Shown here: positions 46,278-57,876 of the stretch, one piece after another
Layout of the letters: every line of letters begins with the position of its first letter
Numbering within the stretch: the stretch's first letter is position 1
Translations under genes and position numbers: made by a program
Assembly: GCA_003971905.1 (NCBI GenBank)
Contig: RSEE01000049.1
Span: forward strand, 186,001 to 250,000
Source of the DNA: Moniliella sp. 'wahieum'
Taxonomy: Eukaryota; Basidiomycota; Moniliellomycetes; Moniliellales; Moniliellaceae
Length of the DNA: 64,000 bases
Reading direction: 5' to 3'
Notes under the pieces: generated by a model
What the model saw: the letters and a program-made list of their open reading frames with translations, nothing else
The model's database searches: none
What the model was told of the DNA's origin: nothing

Positions 46278-46946
46278 GGACACGACTTCTCCCGAGACTG
46301 CGGGGCAGTTTGCCTGAGTGCATCTGTGCACAACCACCACGCACCAAAAAATTTTCCTCTTCCTCTTGTTCTTGTTCTATAGTCCATCACATCCCAAAGG
46401 CAAACCTCTTCTCCCGTCCGCCCCCGTCTTTCTGTACCACAACGGATCTGGTTGACCTCTTCATATAAAAGGAGGCGCATTAGTTATGTTATTGATTCTA
46501 CGTCTGTGGCCGTCCTCGCTACATATCGATCAGAGAATAAGACAATGCCGTTAACCTATACGTCTCGCCCTTCTACAAAATCATAGGTAATGTGCAACTC
46601 GTTCACAGCTTGTGCCAGACGCCTTAACTCTTCTCTCGCAACGGTAGGTGGGCTGTACACTCAGTGGGGAAAAGGCGACCCATTAGATGGGTAAGAAAGG
46701 GGAGGCGCCTGTCAGCGTTCAGAAGGCATTTTTCTTTGCGTTTCCCCTGTAGTGTTGCCAAGGGAAAAGAAGTTGAAAGTTCCAAAAACACCAGCAACGC
46801 GGTGGGCCGCTGGCGAACGCGGCGCGTCGTGCTGCAGACGGAGGCAGAGGGGCGGTGTGGTGAGCACTGATGGAGTGCTCCGTGCTCAGTAGCGCGACGC
46901 GTTTTGGTCCCGCGTTCCATCTGGCGCGGCACCGCTGACGGTCATC
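46278..46946. other. Intergenic, no gene seen
   Basis: 3' flank of DUF6534 copy B and upstream DNA of ASF1; no coding content recognised. Confidence 0.45.
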
Positions 46947-46969
46947 GATCATCGATCATCGGCCATCGC
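46947..46969. promoter_or_regulatory. 23-bp promoter element shared with paralog B
   Basis: GATCATCGATCATCGGCCA followed by TCGC, ending 68 bp before the ASF1 start codon. It matches 22771-22793 at 22 of 23 positions, at a similar distance from that gene's ATG. Probable transcription-factor site by position and recurrence. Confidence 0.45.
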
Positions 46970-47037
46970 CCCAGAGAGTCCGACCAGACGGACCAGGCCA
47001 CCGCCTCTCCTCTACTTTGTCTGCGACCTGCTGCACC

Positions 47038-47773
47038 ATGTCTGTCGTTCACCTGCAGAACGTCGAGATCCTCAACCCCAACGCCGACTTTGGCGCACCG
47101 TACTTGTTCAAGGTGACGTTTGAGTCGATTGCGCCGCTGGCGGACGACCTGGAGTGGCGTTTGATCTACGTTGGCAGCGCGCAGAGCAAAGATTACGACC
47201 AAGAGCTGGACAATTGCCTCGTCGGTCCCGTCCCGGTCGGAGTCAACTCGTTTGAGTTTGAGGCGGATGCACCTGACCCGTCCAAGATCCCACCGGAGGA
47301 CTTGTTGGGGGTCACTGTCATCCTCCTTACCGGTTCGTACAACGACAACGAGTTCATCCGCGTAGGCTACTATGTCCACAACGACTACCAAGACCCCGAG
47401 CTGCGTGAAAACCCACCCGAGACGGTCGATCTGACCAAGGTGCGGCGCGAGGTACTGGTGGAAAAGCCACGTGTGACAAGGTTTAACATCAAATGGTACG
47501 CTGTCATGTCTCCTTGCCTCGGGTGCGCCATTTGGCCTTGAGCCTTGCGGGTGGATGCAGCTAAGAATCGCTAACCACTCCCCACCTATCACCAGGGATA
47601 CCGAGACGACGGCTGCTATCGAAGAGGCTGCCACCACCGCTGCGGCATCTTCCTTTGCTCCTACGGCGGAGCCAGTGGAAGATTTGCATAGCAAGAAAGA
47701 CCCGCCGCGACCCGCCCCTGCTGCTGCGCCAGCAGCCGAATCGCCCGCCGAGGCACCAAAAGAAGAGCCGTGA
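47038..47773 (+). CDS. ASF1: Histone H3-H4 chaperone ASF1
   Basis: ASF1 binds H3-H4 dimers and hands them to CAF-1 or HIRA in nucleosome assembly. The start [20 protein letters not shown] is canonical (most orthologs begin M-S-hydrophobic-V-x-L-x-N-V). The immunoglobulin-like core follows: [80 protein letters not shown], and NDY, then [20 protein letters not shown] and RFNIKW. An intron at 47496-47595 (GTACGC...CAG) splits the last W codon. Exon 2 encodes an Ala/Pro/Glu-rich acidic tail ending APKEEP, as in fungal ASF1. About 210 residues. The only conserved gene here without a frame problem. Confidence 0.96.
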
Positions 47774-48766
47774 GTGGGTCGATTTGGGACCCAACCACGC
47801 TGGGGCGCGCCTCTTGCCTTTGGTTACTTACACCCTTGGCTTGAGGCTCTGAGGCACGACGTGTCATCGATATCGTCGTCGCCCCTTGGCTGCGGTCCCG
47901 GCTGTCTCGCGAGACGACCTCGTGCATACCCCTGCTGTTGAATGTCACCCCATTATCTCCCCAAATTGCTCCTAAATTTTCACCTGGCCAGGCGCAGAAG
48001 AGGGCGGTGCTAACAAACAGCCGCGAAGGCTGGGTACAGGTGAGGCTCTTGCCTTTTGTAGGCGAGTAGTTGTAGGCCCCAGGCTTTCGATGTGTTTTGA
48101 TTGGCGTCCTGCGCCAACCGTGTCGGACGTCAAAGCGGGGTGGAGGGGTGCAGCTGAGGTGACTAACGCGTGTCCAACTCGTGACTAGTGTGATTCTTTC
48201 CTTTCATCCTCTCCCACCCTCGTTCGGGCGCGATGGGGACGACATGCTTTGGACGAAACACCAGGGGCTGAGATCGGGACAGCACCAATAGTGTTCACAC
48301 ACACTACTTGCATTCCCAGTGCGGTGAACAAGGGCGAACGCCGAGAGCGCAGGCCTACATCTGCACGATCCCTTGTTGCGTGCATGGCAGCGCACCCGCC
48401 CATCGATACTGGTCAAGCGTGGGTGCTCAGCCTCGCTCCATGCCTAAGGCCGCACGAAACGTGTACCGTTTGACTATATGCGGCAAATGGAACGGCTACG
48501 GAAACATCGTTGAGTGCCTACATTGGAACAGCATGCCGGGTGCATGTTGATTGGATGGAGCGTCAAAAATGTCCCCTGTGGAGAAAATGTATGGATGTGC
48601 GACGGGAATTGAACGTGTGCAGGCTTGCTAGGGGGCCTGCCTGCCTTTGTGGTTGCGCCAGCAAGAAGGGAAATGGGCGCAGAGCAACACATGGGGGGGG
48701 GTAGGCGCGGCGTGACGTGGGAACAAACCAAAGATGGCAAGCGAAACGTGAGCGTGATCAGAGGAT
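47774..48766. other. Intergenic between convergent genes
   Basis: Region between the 3' ends of ASF1 (plus) and the secreted protein gene (minus). A short poly-G run lies at about 48695. No gene recognised. Confidence 0.45.
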
Positions 48767-49277
48767 CTACTGGGAGTAGCCGACAACCTTGTGCAACAGC
48801 AGGTTATCCACGTTGGACAGCGCACCAATCGTGCGGAACACAACGGCGGACAAGTTGGCCTGGGTGGGCTTGTAGGGTAGCCATCCAGCTTGGGCGCAGT
48901 GAGCGTGATGCTAAAGTTGCCCAGGGTGTTTTGCTCGTCGTGGGACGGGAGGTCGTACCAGCCAAACGTGTAGGCGCCCAGAGCATTTCCGCCCAGCCCC
49001 GAGGAGCGGCTGTCCAGACCAAACAGCACCCCGTACTCTTCCCCGCTGCTGAGCGAGTTGGAGCGGTGGAGGGTTACGGTGAACTGGGCATGGGCAGGGG
49101 TAAGAAGCAGATCAGCATGCTATCGGTGAGGGGTCTGGGTCCAAAACAGCAGGGGTGAAGGGTGAACATACGTCTTGGCCTCCGACAAGAGAGTGGAGTG
49201 TACCACTTGTCGATGTAGGCATGGGCCGAGTGGGCAGCAGCAAGGGCGGCAAGAGCGAAAACAGAGGCGAAGCGCAT
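48767..49277 (-). CDS. Small secreted protein, fungal family of unknown function
   Basis: Starts MRFASVFALAALAAAHSAHA, a clear signal peptide, then YIDKWYTPL and a VGGQD motif. An intron follows (49084-49171, GTATGT...CAG), then FTVTLHRSNSLSSGEEYGVL, FGLDSRSSGLGGNALGAYTF, GWYDLPSHDEQNTLGNFSIT and LTAPKLDGY, finishing in another frame with TQANLSAVVFRTIGAL, NVDNLLLHKVVGYSQ. About 135 residues after assembly. The WYTPL...VG.DFTVTL and GNFSLTL pattern matches small secreted proteins I know from many fungi, with no assigned activity. Two single-base losses seem present (about 49190 and 48886). Start chosen by the signal peptide. Confidence 0.7.
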
Positions 49278-51380
49278 GATGGTGAGAGAGAAGATGGGGT
49301 GTGGGGGGGCGAAGTTGGGAGGATGGTGGGAGCGGTGGCGGTGCTGAGGTGGATGGTGAGGATGAGCGGAGCCAAGGGCTGGTGGGCTGGCTTTTAAGCC
49401 TCTGTGGGACCGCCTGCGGGGGGCGTTTTCGGAGGAATGTGGCTTGCCCAAGCGCGCTGCGCCGGAGAAGTGGCGACAGGTGGTGTGCGCCTGTCGGACT
49501 TGGACGGCTGGGAGATGGGTCCGCGCGGAGGCAGGCTGGGGCGGTGGGGCGCAGTGCCAGTGCTGAACTCGTCTGGCTCCGCGAGCGCCGGGCAGGCGTG
49601 GCGTGCGACAACAGTTTGCGCTGGCGGCATCGGCGGCATGAGCGCATCAGGGCAATAAAGCAGTGCATTCCGGCGCTCGGTCGCACGCCCTCGTGCGAGG
49701 TGCTGCAGGGGGGACGCCTTCGGCCTTACTGGTCCGGAGCGTGGGCGTTCAGCCGCTGCGCCACGGCTGCGCCACTGCCCCCCCCCCTCCCCGCCCGGGG
49801 GGCAGTGCATCAGTACTGACTAGTCCTCAGTATGCATCTTGCGCCCCATCGACCATCGGAGTCCTATATACCCCACAGCCACCCCAGCTCGTCGTGACGT
49901 CACGCTTCTGGCGGGAAGGCATCATATGTGTGCCACCGTTTGGCTGAGCCTCAGCCCTCAACCTGAGGCTCAGGTGATCGGATCAGGCTGATCTCGCTCC
50001 CTTTCCAATCTTCTTCCAAAGTTCCATGCTTCAATTTTGCCACCTTTGCATCTGGCCCGGCCAGGGCACGCAGCCATGCTGGGTCCGAAGCGGCGCGTGG
50101 CTTCCGATGCGCACGGGTGGAAATTCATCCCCAAGGGGGTTCGGACGGCGGGGCGGCGGTTGGCAATGGTGCGAGTGGCCATGAGTGGGGTGAGCACGAT
50201 GGACGACACAAGCAAAGAAGCCATCGGTGCATCAGTGCATCAGTCTCCATCATGCAGCAGCTGCGCTCATCGACATCAGACCCAGCGTGCCATTCGGCGT
50301 GTGCTGCAACAGGCTGCAACTTGCAACATTATCACGTCAACTTTCAAATTTAACCCCCTCCTCTTTCCCATCGATCATTTGATCGTCACGTTGTGACAAT
50401 GTCACACGACGGCGCTGGCCGAGTTCACTTGGGTACACCCCCACCCTGGCCTGGCCCCGTACCGCCTCAGAAGATGTCTACAGGAGGGATGGGGTTGATG
50501 AGGCCCGGGACGATGACGATGACACCTCCTGAGCCTGAGGCCTGAGGCCATGGGGTGGGGTGGGGGCAGCGGTGCCCATGGTGGCCGGTGTGGGCTCTGG
50601 AGTCGGAGGGGGGGAGGCAAAGCACCGAAATGGGTGGTAGGACGTGCGCGTGAGCGAGAGCAGAGGTGTGAATGTGATCGGCAACATCACCCGGTATCAT
50701 TGTGACATTGGCACGTGACAGTGTGTCGTTCGGCCTAGGACATGATCCTGCGGCAGTGTGCGGGCGGAACGCGTACCACGCAGCAGCGGATGGGCGATGG
50801 GCGATGGCAGATGGGCGATGCGCTGATGGGAGTTCTGACGGGTGCGCTGGTGCCTCCGATGCAGCTCGCCTTGCGCGCACCGTCCGCGTGCAGGAGGCGG
50901 AAATGCATGCTGGCCAGGTGCCGGAGCCGAAGGCACAGCGAGAATACTGGCGCTGTGCGGACATTTTTGGAGGGGGCGCAGCGCCAGCGGTGAGAACGAC
51001 AAAGATCGGCACCACGCCCCCGCCAGCGGGAGCATGCGAGGGGCAGGCACTTCAACACACTCGCCATCTGCGCTGGAGAAGAGCGGCTGCCGTGGCAGGC
51101 ACTGGGAGGGCAGCACAGCGCAGCCATCTCAGACACCACAGCATAAGGCATGGCTGCCCCTTGCTGCCCCTTGCTGCCCCTTGCTGCCCCCTTGCTGGCC
51201 CCTGCTGCATGTGTGTGACATGTGACTGCCGAACCCTCCCGCGACAGACACCGTTCCTCCCTGCGCCTGGGCGCAGCTGGCGAGCACCCACCACCTCGCT
51301 CCTTTCCTTTGACCCTTCCCCCCCACACCCCCCGCGCCCATCGGCCTCTGCTGGCTGGCCCTCCGCCCTCTTCCGCGCGC
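49278..51380. other. Intergenic between divergent genes
   Basis: About 2.1 kb with overlapping GC-rich frames on both strands, none with conserved content. Contains GCATCAGTGCATCAGT-type words near 50230 and an imperfect CTTGCTGCCC repeat at 51162-51205. Probably carries promoters of both flanking genes; a small gene cannot be excluded. Confidence 0.4.
51162..51205. repeat. CTTGCTGCCC tandem run
   Basis: Three to four copies of a 10-11 bp unit CCTTGCTGCC with length variation in the C run, about 180 bp upstream of the mucin-like gene start. Confidence 0.75.
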
Positions 51381-53237
51381 ATGCGCTCACACGCTCTCCT
51401 CGTCGCGTCGTTGCCGCGGCCAGTCTGGCTGCCGCCGCCGACCCGCTCGCCCAGCATTCCGGCCGCGCCATGCGTCTCTCCTCTCTCGGCCCACACAAGG
51501 CCCGGCGCTGCACAAGCGCCTGCTCACCGACCATCTCTCTGGCTCTTCGGGCACTGGCTCGGAGGATGGCCCTGGCTCGGACAGAGACACGGTTCCGATT
51601 CGGGAACCAATCTCGGCACGGGCTCGTCCGATTCCTCCTCCGCCTCCGCAACCCGCTCCGGCAGGACGGGCAACGAACACGGCAGTAGCGCCGCCGCCGC
51701 CACTTCCACCGCCGAGTCTGGCGCAGGCAGCAGCGACACCGGCCGCAGCAAGGACGGTGGGTCCGCATCCAGCTCAGAGGGCGATCATGCCACCCGTTCC
51801 TCTTCCGATTCCTACGGCACAGCCACCGAGACTGCCTCGTCCTCCCACGCCTCTTCCACCCACACCACTGCCGCCACGGTGCAGGATCCGGCTCCGGCTC
51901 TGGTTCCGGTTCCGGTTCCGGCTCAGGATCAGGATAGGATCCCACAGGAGCGACACTTACGACTCCTCTGCCTATTCTACTCGACCGACACGAGCGATTC
52001 GCAAGGCACGACGGCCTATGCGACGGCCACAGCGACTGCAACCGCGACGGCGTCCCCCACCTCGTCTAGCGGCGATGCTGCAGCGTCCTACGCCTCCTCC
52101 GGCTCCGCCGCGCAAGCCTCCGAGATGTCCCAGCTCTCTGCCTCGCACGCCTCGATCGCTGCTTCCTTAGCTAGTGTCTCGAGCGAGCTGGTGCAAGCCT
52201 CGGCGGTGGCTTCGCAGTCGGGCCAGGCAGCGTCACTGTCGTCGTTGCGTGCGTCGCTGTCATCTGCAGCTGCTGCCGCCTCGCTTTCGGCTGCCGCGGC
52301 CTCTTCCCAGTTTTACGCCACCGCCCAGACAGCGGTGACGGTGACGTCGACGCAGCCCCAGGCATCACCACAATTACCGGCACCCCTGAAAACAAGTCGT
52401 CAAGCAAGACGGGTGTGATTGCTGGCGCAACGATAGGTGGTGCAGTAGGTGCGATCTTGCTTGTGGCACTGCTGCTGTGGCGGTTCTGTGGCCGTCGTGA
52501 TCGGGAAGCTTCGAATGACATTCGTTGGCCCGAACTCAAAGCGGATCACGATATGACGGGCGCAGCGATGCAGCCGCTTCCAGCTCGGCGCACAGGCGGA
52601 GCCGGGTTCGATATGGGGGACGAATCGGATCAGGAGCTGGACGATGACGAGGAAGCTGCCGCCCACCACCATCCGCCCACCACAGCTGGTCATCCGTACG
52701 ACCCGGACGACTTTGCCTCCGAAGTAGGTGGGGATAAGTACGGTGCGTCCCATCCGGCCTATGTCGTCCCTTCCACCACTGCTCTCGCCCCACAAACTAT
52801 TCAACCGACTATGGCTTGAGCCGGCTGGCGGCACGTCCGCATTGGCTCGTGGGCCTTCGATTGGCGCCGCCACGTCCGTGTCGGGAGCGCATAGTTCCGC
52901 CACCAGCGGCTATGGAGCGGCGGGCGTGGGTGCCGGCTTGGGCGCAAGCGTGGGCGCAGACATGAACGGCATGAGCACCGGTATGGATTCTGTCGCTATG
53001 GCCAACACCAACGCGTACGACCACCCAGGCCCAGGCGGAGCCGAAACGTATGCTTACCCGCACCCCACCCAGATGGGCTACTACGATGGCGCTGGGGCCG
53101 GTTACGTCGAACCGGGCCAGGCGGTCGCATTTGAGCCTGGGATGCATGTTGACGCGCCGTACCAATCTCACTTTATGGACCCGCAGTACACCGCCGATGC
53201 CCACGCGTATGCCGACCCGTACGGACGGACACATTGA
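51381..53237 (+). CDS. Mucin-like single-pass membrane protein (possible surface sensor)
   Basis: Signal-peptide-like start MRSHALLVA with VVAAASLAAAADPLAQ in an adjacent frame. A long Ser/Thr/Gly/Ala-rich ectodomain follows (GTGSSDSSSASATRSGRTGN, TATETASSSHASSTHTTAAT, a Gly-Ser dipeptide run at 51880-51930, and TAYATATATATATASPTSSS). Then comes a coiled Ala/Ser region and one transmembrane helix, GVIAGATIGGAVGAILLVAL with LLWRFC. The cytosolic tail has an acidic stretch DESDQELDDDEEAAAHHH and a Tyr/Pro/Gly-rich end (MGYYDGAGAGYVEPGQ) finishing ADPYGRTH at 53237. This layout is that of O-mannosylated fungal wall sensors, but no WSC or other folded domain is seen, so the role is inferred. Frame changes occur in the ectodomain and near 52810. 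Confidence 0.62.
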
Positions 53238-54798
53238 GTATTGAGTGTGAGTGTATGCAGGGCCTGCCAATTCACTCTCCAACTAGGACCGCAACTGGTC
53301 CCGCCCTTGGCTTTGAGCCCATTCCCCTACCTTCGTTGCCTATTCATTCATTTTCGTCTGTCCAAGAAATCCAGGAAATGGGGTCGGGCAGTTTCACCTG
53401 CTTCCTTTTCCTCCTCGTCTCGTCCACTCCCCCGCCGTTCACTGTCTTCGTTTTGTTCCCTCAAGTTGTCGTCACGCCTTTTGCTATCCCCCTGTCCCCG
53501 TCATCGCGTCATTGCGTCATTGCGTCCCGGCTGATCTCCATTCTCTCCCGCGGCGGCAAGCAACAAGGGACCTTGCTCGGTGCGCGTGCCGTGCTCGGTT
53601 CCTTGTCCGTTATCCTCCGTTGTCCATCCGTTGTCTATCCGTTGTCAGTCTCTGTACCTCGTTGTTCTTGCTTCTCACCTCGTCGCGCCCTGCCCCTGGG
53701 TTCGTAGAACGTACGCTGGCTCCCGTGCGCCCCTCCAAGCTCCTAACTCTTCTATCACTCCATGGTATCACTACGCTTAGGCCCTGTTGCCACGGAGCAA
53801 GGGACGGGCAATGGTTCCTTCCTTCTCTGGCTGGCAGGGCATCCAATCCATGCACCTACTCTCAGATCTCCGTCACGACGAGCAGGCGGGTTGTTGTACT
53901 CGGGCTTTTTTTTAAAGTAGTATATAGTTGTGCAGCTTTGTCGAGCCCGTCAGACTGGAAACGCGAAGTAGTTTAGCACCCAATAAGTTGGTATCGACGC
54001 ATACGCCCGACGGATGGGCGTTGAGGCGTTGGGGCGTTAAAGAGGCCTGAGGCCCGAGGCCCTGAGGGATGATCGATTGTTCGCTTCCACGGCAACGTCG
54101 TTGTGCAAATGAAGACTACATGGACTACCTCTTCCCATATCGGCACACACCACTCTCGCCTACCTTTTCAGCCATAAGAAATACCTTGCTCGCTTGTCTC
54201 CGTCCTACAGGCGAAAGAAGCGTGCAGTAACCGATTCCAAGTCAAGCGACGGCCACTACGAGTGACTAGGGACGGGAAGAAATTGGGATACACTGGATGG
54301 TGGGAGTCGACCAAAGCTGGTCCCGTATGGTTCGGTGGCAGAAAGCATGGGCCGCAGAGCGAATCGCGAATCAGACGACTCGAACGGCAGATGGCGACCG
54401 AGCGTGGAAGAGCGAAATGGGATGAAGAATGGTGAATGGCATGCGCTGGGATCAGCATGGAAAATGGAGAGTTGGAATGAAAAGGATACGGGTTTGAACT
54501 CGAATTGGGAACGGGGAACGGGGAACGATAGTGCCAGAGCGGGGGAGGGGATGAGAGGGAAAGTGACAGGAAGTAGGCAGGCAAACTGTTTGCACTCTGG
54601 AGTGGCCAAATGGCCAAGCAAAAAAGAGACACAATGGGTGTAGAAGGTGGAACAAAGGAAAGGGATCATGGGAACGAAGGGGAAAGGCAAACGGAGGTGG
54701 GAGTCGAAGCGCCAAGGCCCATGGTGTATGGCCCATGGGAAAAAGAAAATCAGGTACCTACCCTCGGTTTGGAACGGCACAAGCAGCAGCGTTGCCTT
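53238..54798. other. Intergenic between convergent genes
   Basis: About 1.5 kb between the mucin-like gene and VAC8. An imperfect CCGTTGTC repeat lies at 53606-53647. Minus-strand frames at 54168-54780 are long but pyrimidine-driven and lack conserved content. Confidence 0.45.
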
Positions 54799-56747
54799 CT
54801 AAGCATCTGGCTCAGGTTGCTCCAGAATGCCAACGAGACGTTGGGCCAAATTGGCAATCTCGGCTTCGGCATCTTGCTCGTCAGAGCCTGAATGGGAAGG
54901 GGCGATGGAGGTGCCAGTAGGCGACCCAGCCAGGTTACCTTCCTCCTCACCGCCGACCCGCGCGCCAGTGGCGGAGGAAGAAGGAGGCACAAAGGCCAGC
55001 TGACGCACCAAGGGCAAGATCTTGGTCGAGAGGCGGAAATGGGCCTCGAGCTCGGGATCGTTGCCATCGAGCAACTGGAGAATGGTCCAGACGGCAATGT
55101 GCTGGAAAGTCGAATCGCCACTTTCGAGGAAACGAACAAGGTAGCCTTCCAGTCCGCCTGCCGGATGGTCCCATACTGCATTGAACGCTCCATAATCCTC
55201 GCTCTTGCTCGCCAGGTTGCCCAAGGCAGCAGCCGCATTGCCCTGCACTTCCACCCTTCGCTGGCGGTGAGCGGGAGGAGGACCTCGCAGATGCCCATCG
55301 ACAGGAGCTGGGACTTGAGTTCCTCGCTCAGCGCCAGCACAGCAATGCACGCTGTCATCTCACTCTGTACGCTGACGGGCACATGGAGGACCAACTGTTT
55401 GATCCGCTGCACTGCGCCGGCCGCCACAATCTGTGCCTTGTTGCGTTCGCTGCTGGCCGCCAGGTTGCGCAGGGTGGAGATGGCATGGCACTGGATCTCT
55501 TCATTGTCGTCGTGGCTCAAGAGACCGATCAACGGGGGCAGGAAGCCTGCCTCAATGATCGGCGACTCGTTGTGCGGGTCAATCGAGACGTTGCGCACGC
55601 ACGCTGCGGCCGATAAGATGAGTGGCAAAAAGGAAGTTTGAAGCAGACGCAAAAGGTGCGGCAGGCCGCCAAACTGAACAATCTCTACTTGGTAGTGCTC
55701 ATCGCTGGCTAGGTTACGCAAGGCCAACGCAGCTTGGCATTGCACCCGTAGACTGGTGCTGTCGAGCAGGCCAATCAGACGCGGTACCAGCATAGGCTGG
55801 GTCTCGGACAACTTCTTGCGGTTCTCAGCATCAACAGCAATGTTGCTAAGGGCAGTGGTGCAGTAGTACTGCACATCAACGTCGCTGCTGGCCAATAGGC
55901 TGACCAACGCCGGAATGGCACCGGCGCGGACCAGCTCCGACCGGTTCTCGTCGCTGTGCGTCATATTCAATAGGGCACCCGTCGCGTTACGCTGTACACG
56001 CGGGTCCTTGGACGTTTGGGCCAGCCGGGTGAGAGGGACCAAGGCGCCCGATTTGGCAATCTTGGTCTTGTTCTCGTCGTGGGTGGCCAGGTTGGTGATG
56101 CAACCAACAGCATTACACTGCACCTCTACATTGGGACTCAGCATTTGCCGGATCAGTGGCTCCAGTCCGTCCATGCGCACGATCAGCAACTTGTTTTCCG
56201 CTGCAAAGCCAGACGGAGGCATCTGTCAGTAAGGCCCAACGACGGGGCACCGTCGTAAGGGAGCGGCAGCATACGAGCGCTAACGTACTGTTCACAGCCA
56301 AGTTGCCCAGCGCCGCACTCGCCGCTCGCTGTACCTCCACATCGTGGCTCTTGAGCAGAAACAGGATCGGCTTGAGCGTCTCAGGTCCCACCTCGCGCAC
56401 ATCTTTCTCGGTGATCTCGGCAAAGGCCAGCGCGGCACTACGCTGCAGATCGGTATTGTCGCTGTACGCCAGCGTCGTCAGTGCCTTGAGCGGGTCCCCT
56501 GGAAAAAATCGGTTTCGGTCCGGTCTACAGGCAGGGCACAAATGTCAAATGTCAGCTGGGTCCATCTGGGCTGCTGGTTCGCACAGCAGCGGGCTGGAAA
56601 CCAGGCACGAGGAGAGAAGTAGGAAGCACATCAGGACAACGTACTCTCGAGGTACTGGAGCAGGTCGGCGACTGCATCGCGTTCGTTATCCAGCAGCAGC
56701 GGCTCGTGCCGGGGCCGGGAACAGGCACAACTGCAAGTGTTGCCCAT
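54799..56747 (-). CDS. VAC8: Vacuolar armadillo-repeat protein VAC8
   Basis: Vac8 is a lipid-anchored vacuolar membrane scaffold used in inheritance, fusion, nucleus-vacuole contact and autophagy. It starts [20 protein letters not shown]: Gly2 in a myristoylation context with Cys5, Cys7 and Cys9 for palmitoylation, as in yeast Vac8. Intron 1 is 56499 to about 56641 (GTACGT...TTTCCAG). Exon 2 (56289-56498) has [18 protein letters not shown]. Intron 2 is 56201-56288 (GTACGT...TGCAG), giving NTENKLLIV. Exon 3 holds the armadillo repeats with the usual N-A-x-G-x-L-x-N-L units ([73 protein letters not shown]). One G missing near 55256 shifts the frame before [16 protein letters not shown]. The end is [13 protein letters not shown]. 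Gene length is normal for the family. Confidence 0.95.
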
Positions 56748-57876
56748 GGCGGTCAGGTGGGCCTGGGAGGGTAGGGGAGAGACGAGGAGACAGGAGACAC
56801 AGCAGGCTGCAAAGCAGGAGCCCAGCACTCGTACGCCCACAGCAGGCGCGGCGCAACGGCCGGAGGAGGGTGCGGGAGGGCGGGAAGGATGGTGGAGGGC
56901 GGGGAGCGAGGCGGTGAGATGGAGGCGGGAGGCAAGGCGGCGGGAGGGGGCGGCGGGGGCAGGCACGGAGGCAGGCACGAAGGACAAGAAAGAGCCTGGC
57001 CAGCTTGCAGCCCAACTTGGGCTCGACGCCCCAGCCACGGCCGGTGACGCGCGCCCAGGTGACCGCTGAGGTCACCTGACTGGACGGATCTCAGCTCGTG
57101 CTCGAACGCCTCTCAGAATCTCAGCCGCTGAGTCTCAGCAGCGGAGGCGGAGTGTGAGGCTTGAAAGTTGAAACCTTGATGGCCCAATGCGGTCTGGTAG
57201 TTGCCCCAGCCGCACAGACACAAGACGAGTCACGTGCTGCACTTGCACTTGCCCCCCGCCAGTCCTATCGCGGACCCCATCCGCTATCCCAGGTCATGCA
57301 TCATGTCGCCTCCTCTGTCCCAGTCCCAGCCTCAGCACACCATCGCCCCCCTTGCCCACCTAGTACAAGCCACAACGACGTATACACCCTCCTCATTCGT
57401 ATCTCCACTGAGGCGGCCGCTTTGCGTTCCAACAGGGCCAGACTTCATATCAACAACAGCAGCACAGCGGGGGCCACCCACTCCTTGTGCGCCACGACTA
57501 GGGCAGGAAGAAGAGGAGGGAAGGACGGGATGTGAAGGTTTGATTGATGAGAAGAACAGGAGAATCATATGACAGATGGCCAGGAAGAAAGGAAGAAAGA
57601 GAACCAAAAGGGGGAGGGTCGATGCGCATGCGAAAGCATAACAAGCAAAAAGGGCTGGAAAGCTAAACGGGAAATGGCCCCGGGGGGGAGGGGCTAAAAG
57701 CGGGACATACACCACACAGGATGGGTGGAACCGTCGCCACATCCCAAGAACGATTGTCGGAAGCGCACAAAAACAGGAGATTGGCCTACTATACACATGC
57801 TGGCTCTTCTCCTAGTTGCACACCCCGCTGAAAAACAACCCTTTTCCGCGCCATGAGCGCTTGAGCACGGACCACC
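56748..57876. other. Intergenic, promoter region of VAC8
   Basis: VAC8 (start 56747) and PABP (stop 57877) are both minus-strand, so this is VAC8 upstream DNA plus PABP 3' UTR. GC-rich near VAC8; GA-rich at 57540-57700. No gene seen. Confidence 0.5.

Noticed and set aside
50702-51688. Long frames on both strands between the secreted and mucin-like genes
   Set aside because: GC-driven overlapping frames with no conserved motif; the mucin-like gene start at 51381 has the signal-peptide evidence.
54168-54780. Minus-strand frames after the VAC8 stop
   Set aside because: Pyrimidine-rich 3' flank; no continuity with VAC8 and no domain.
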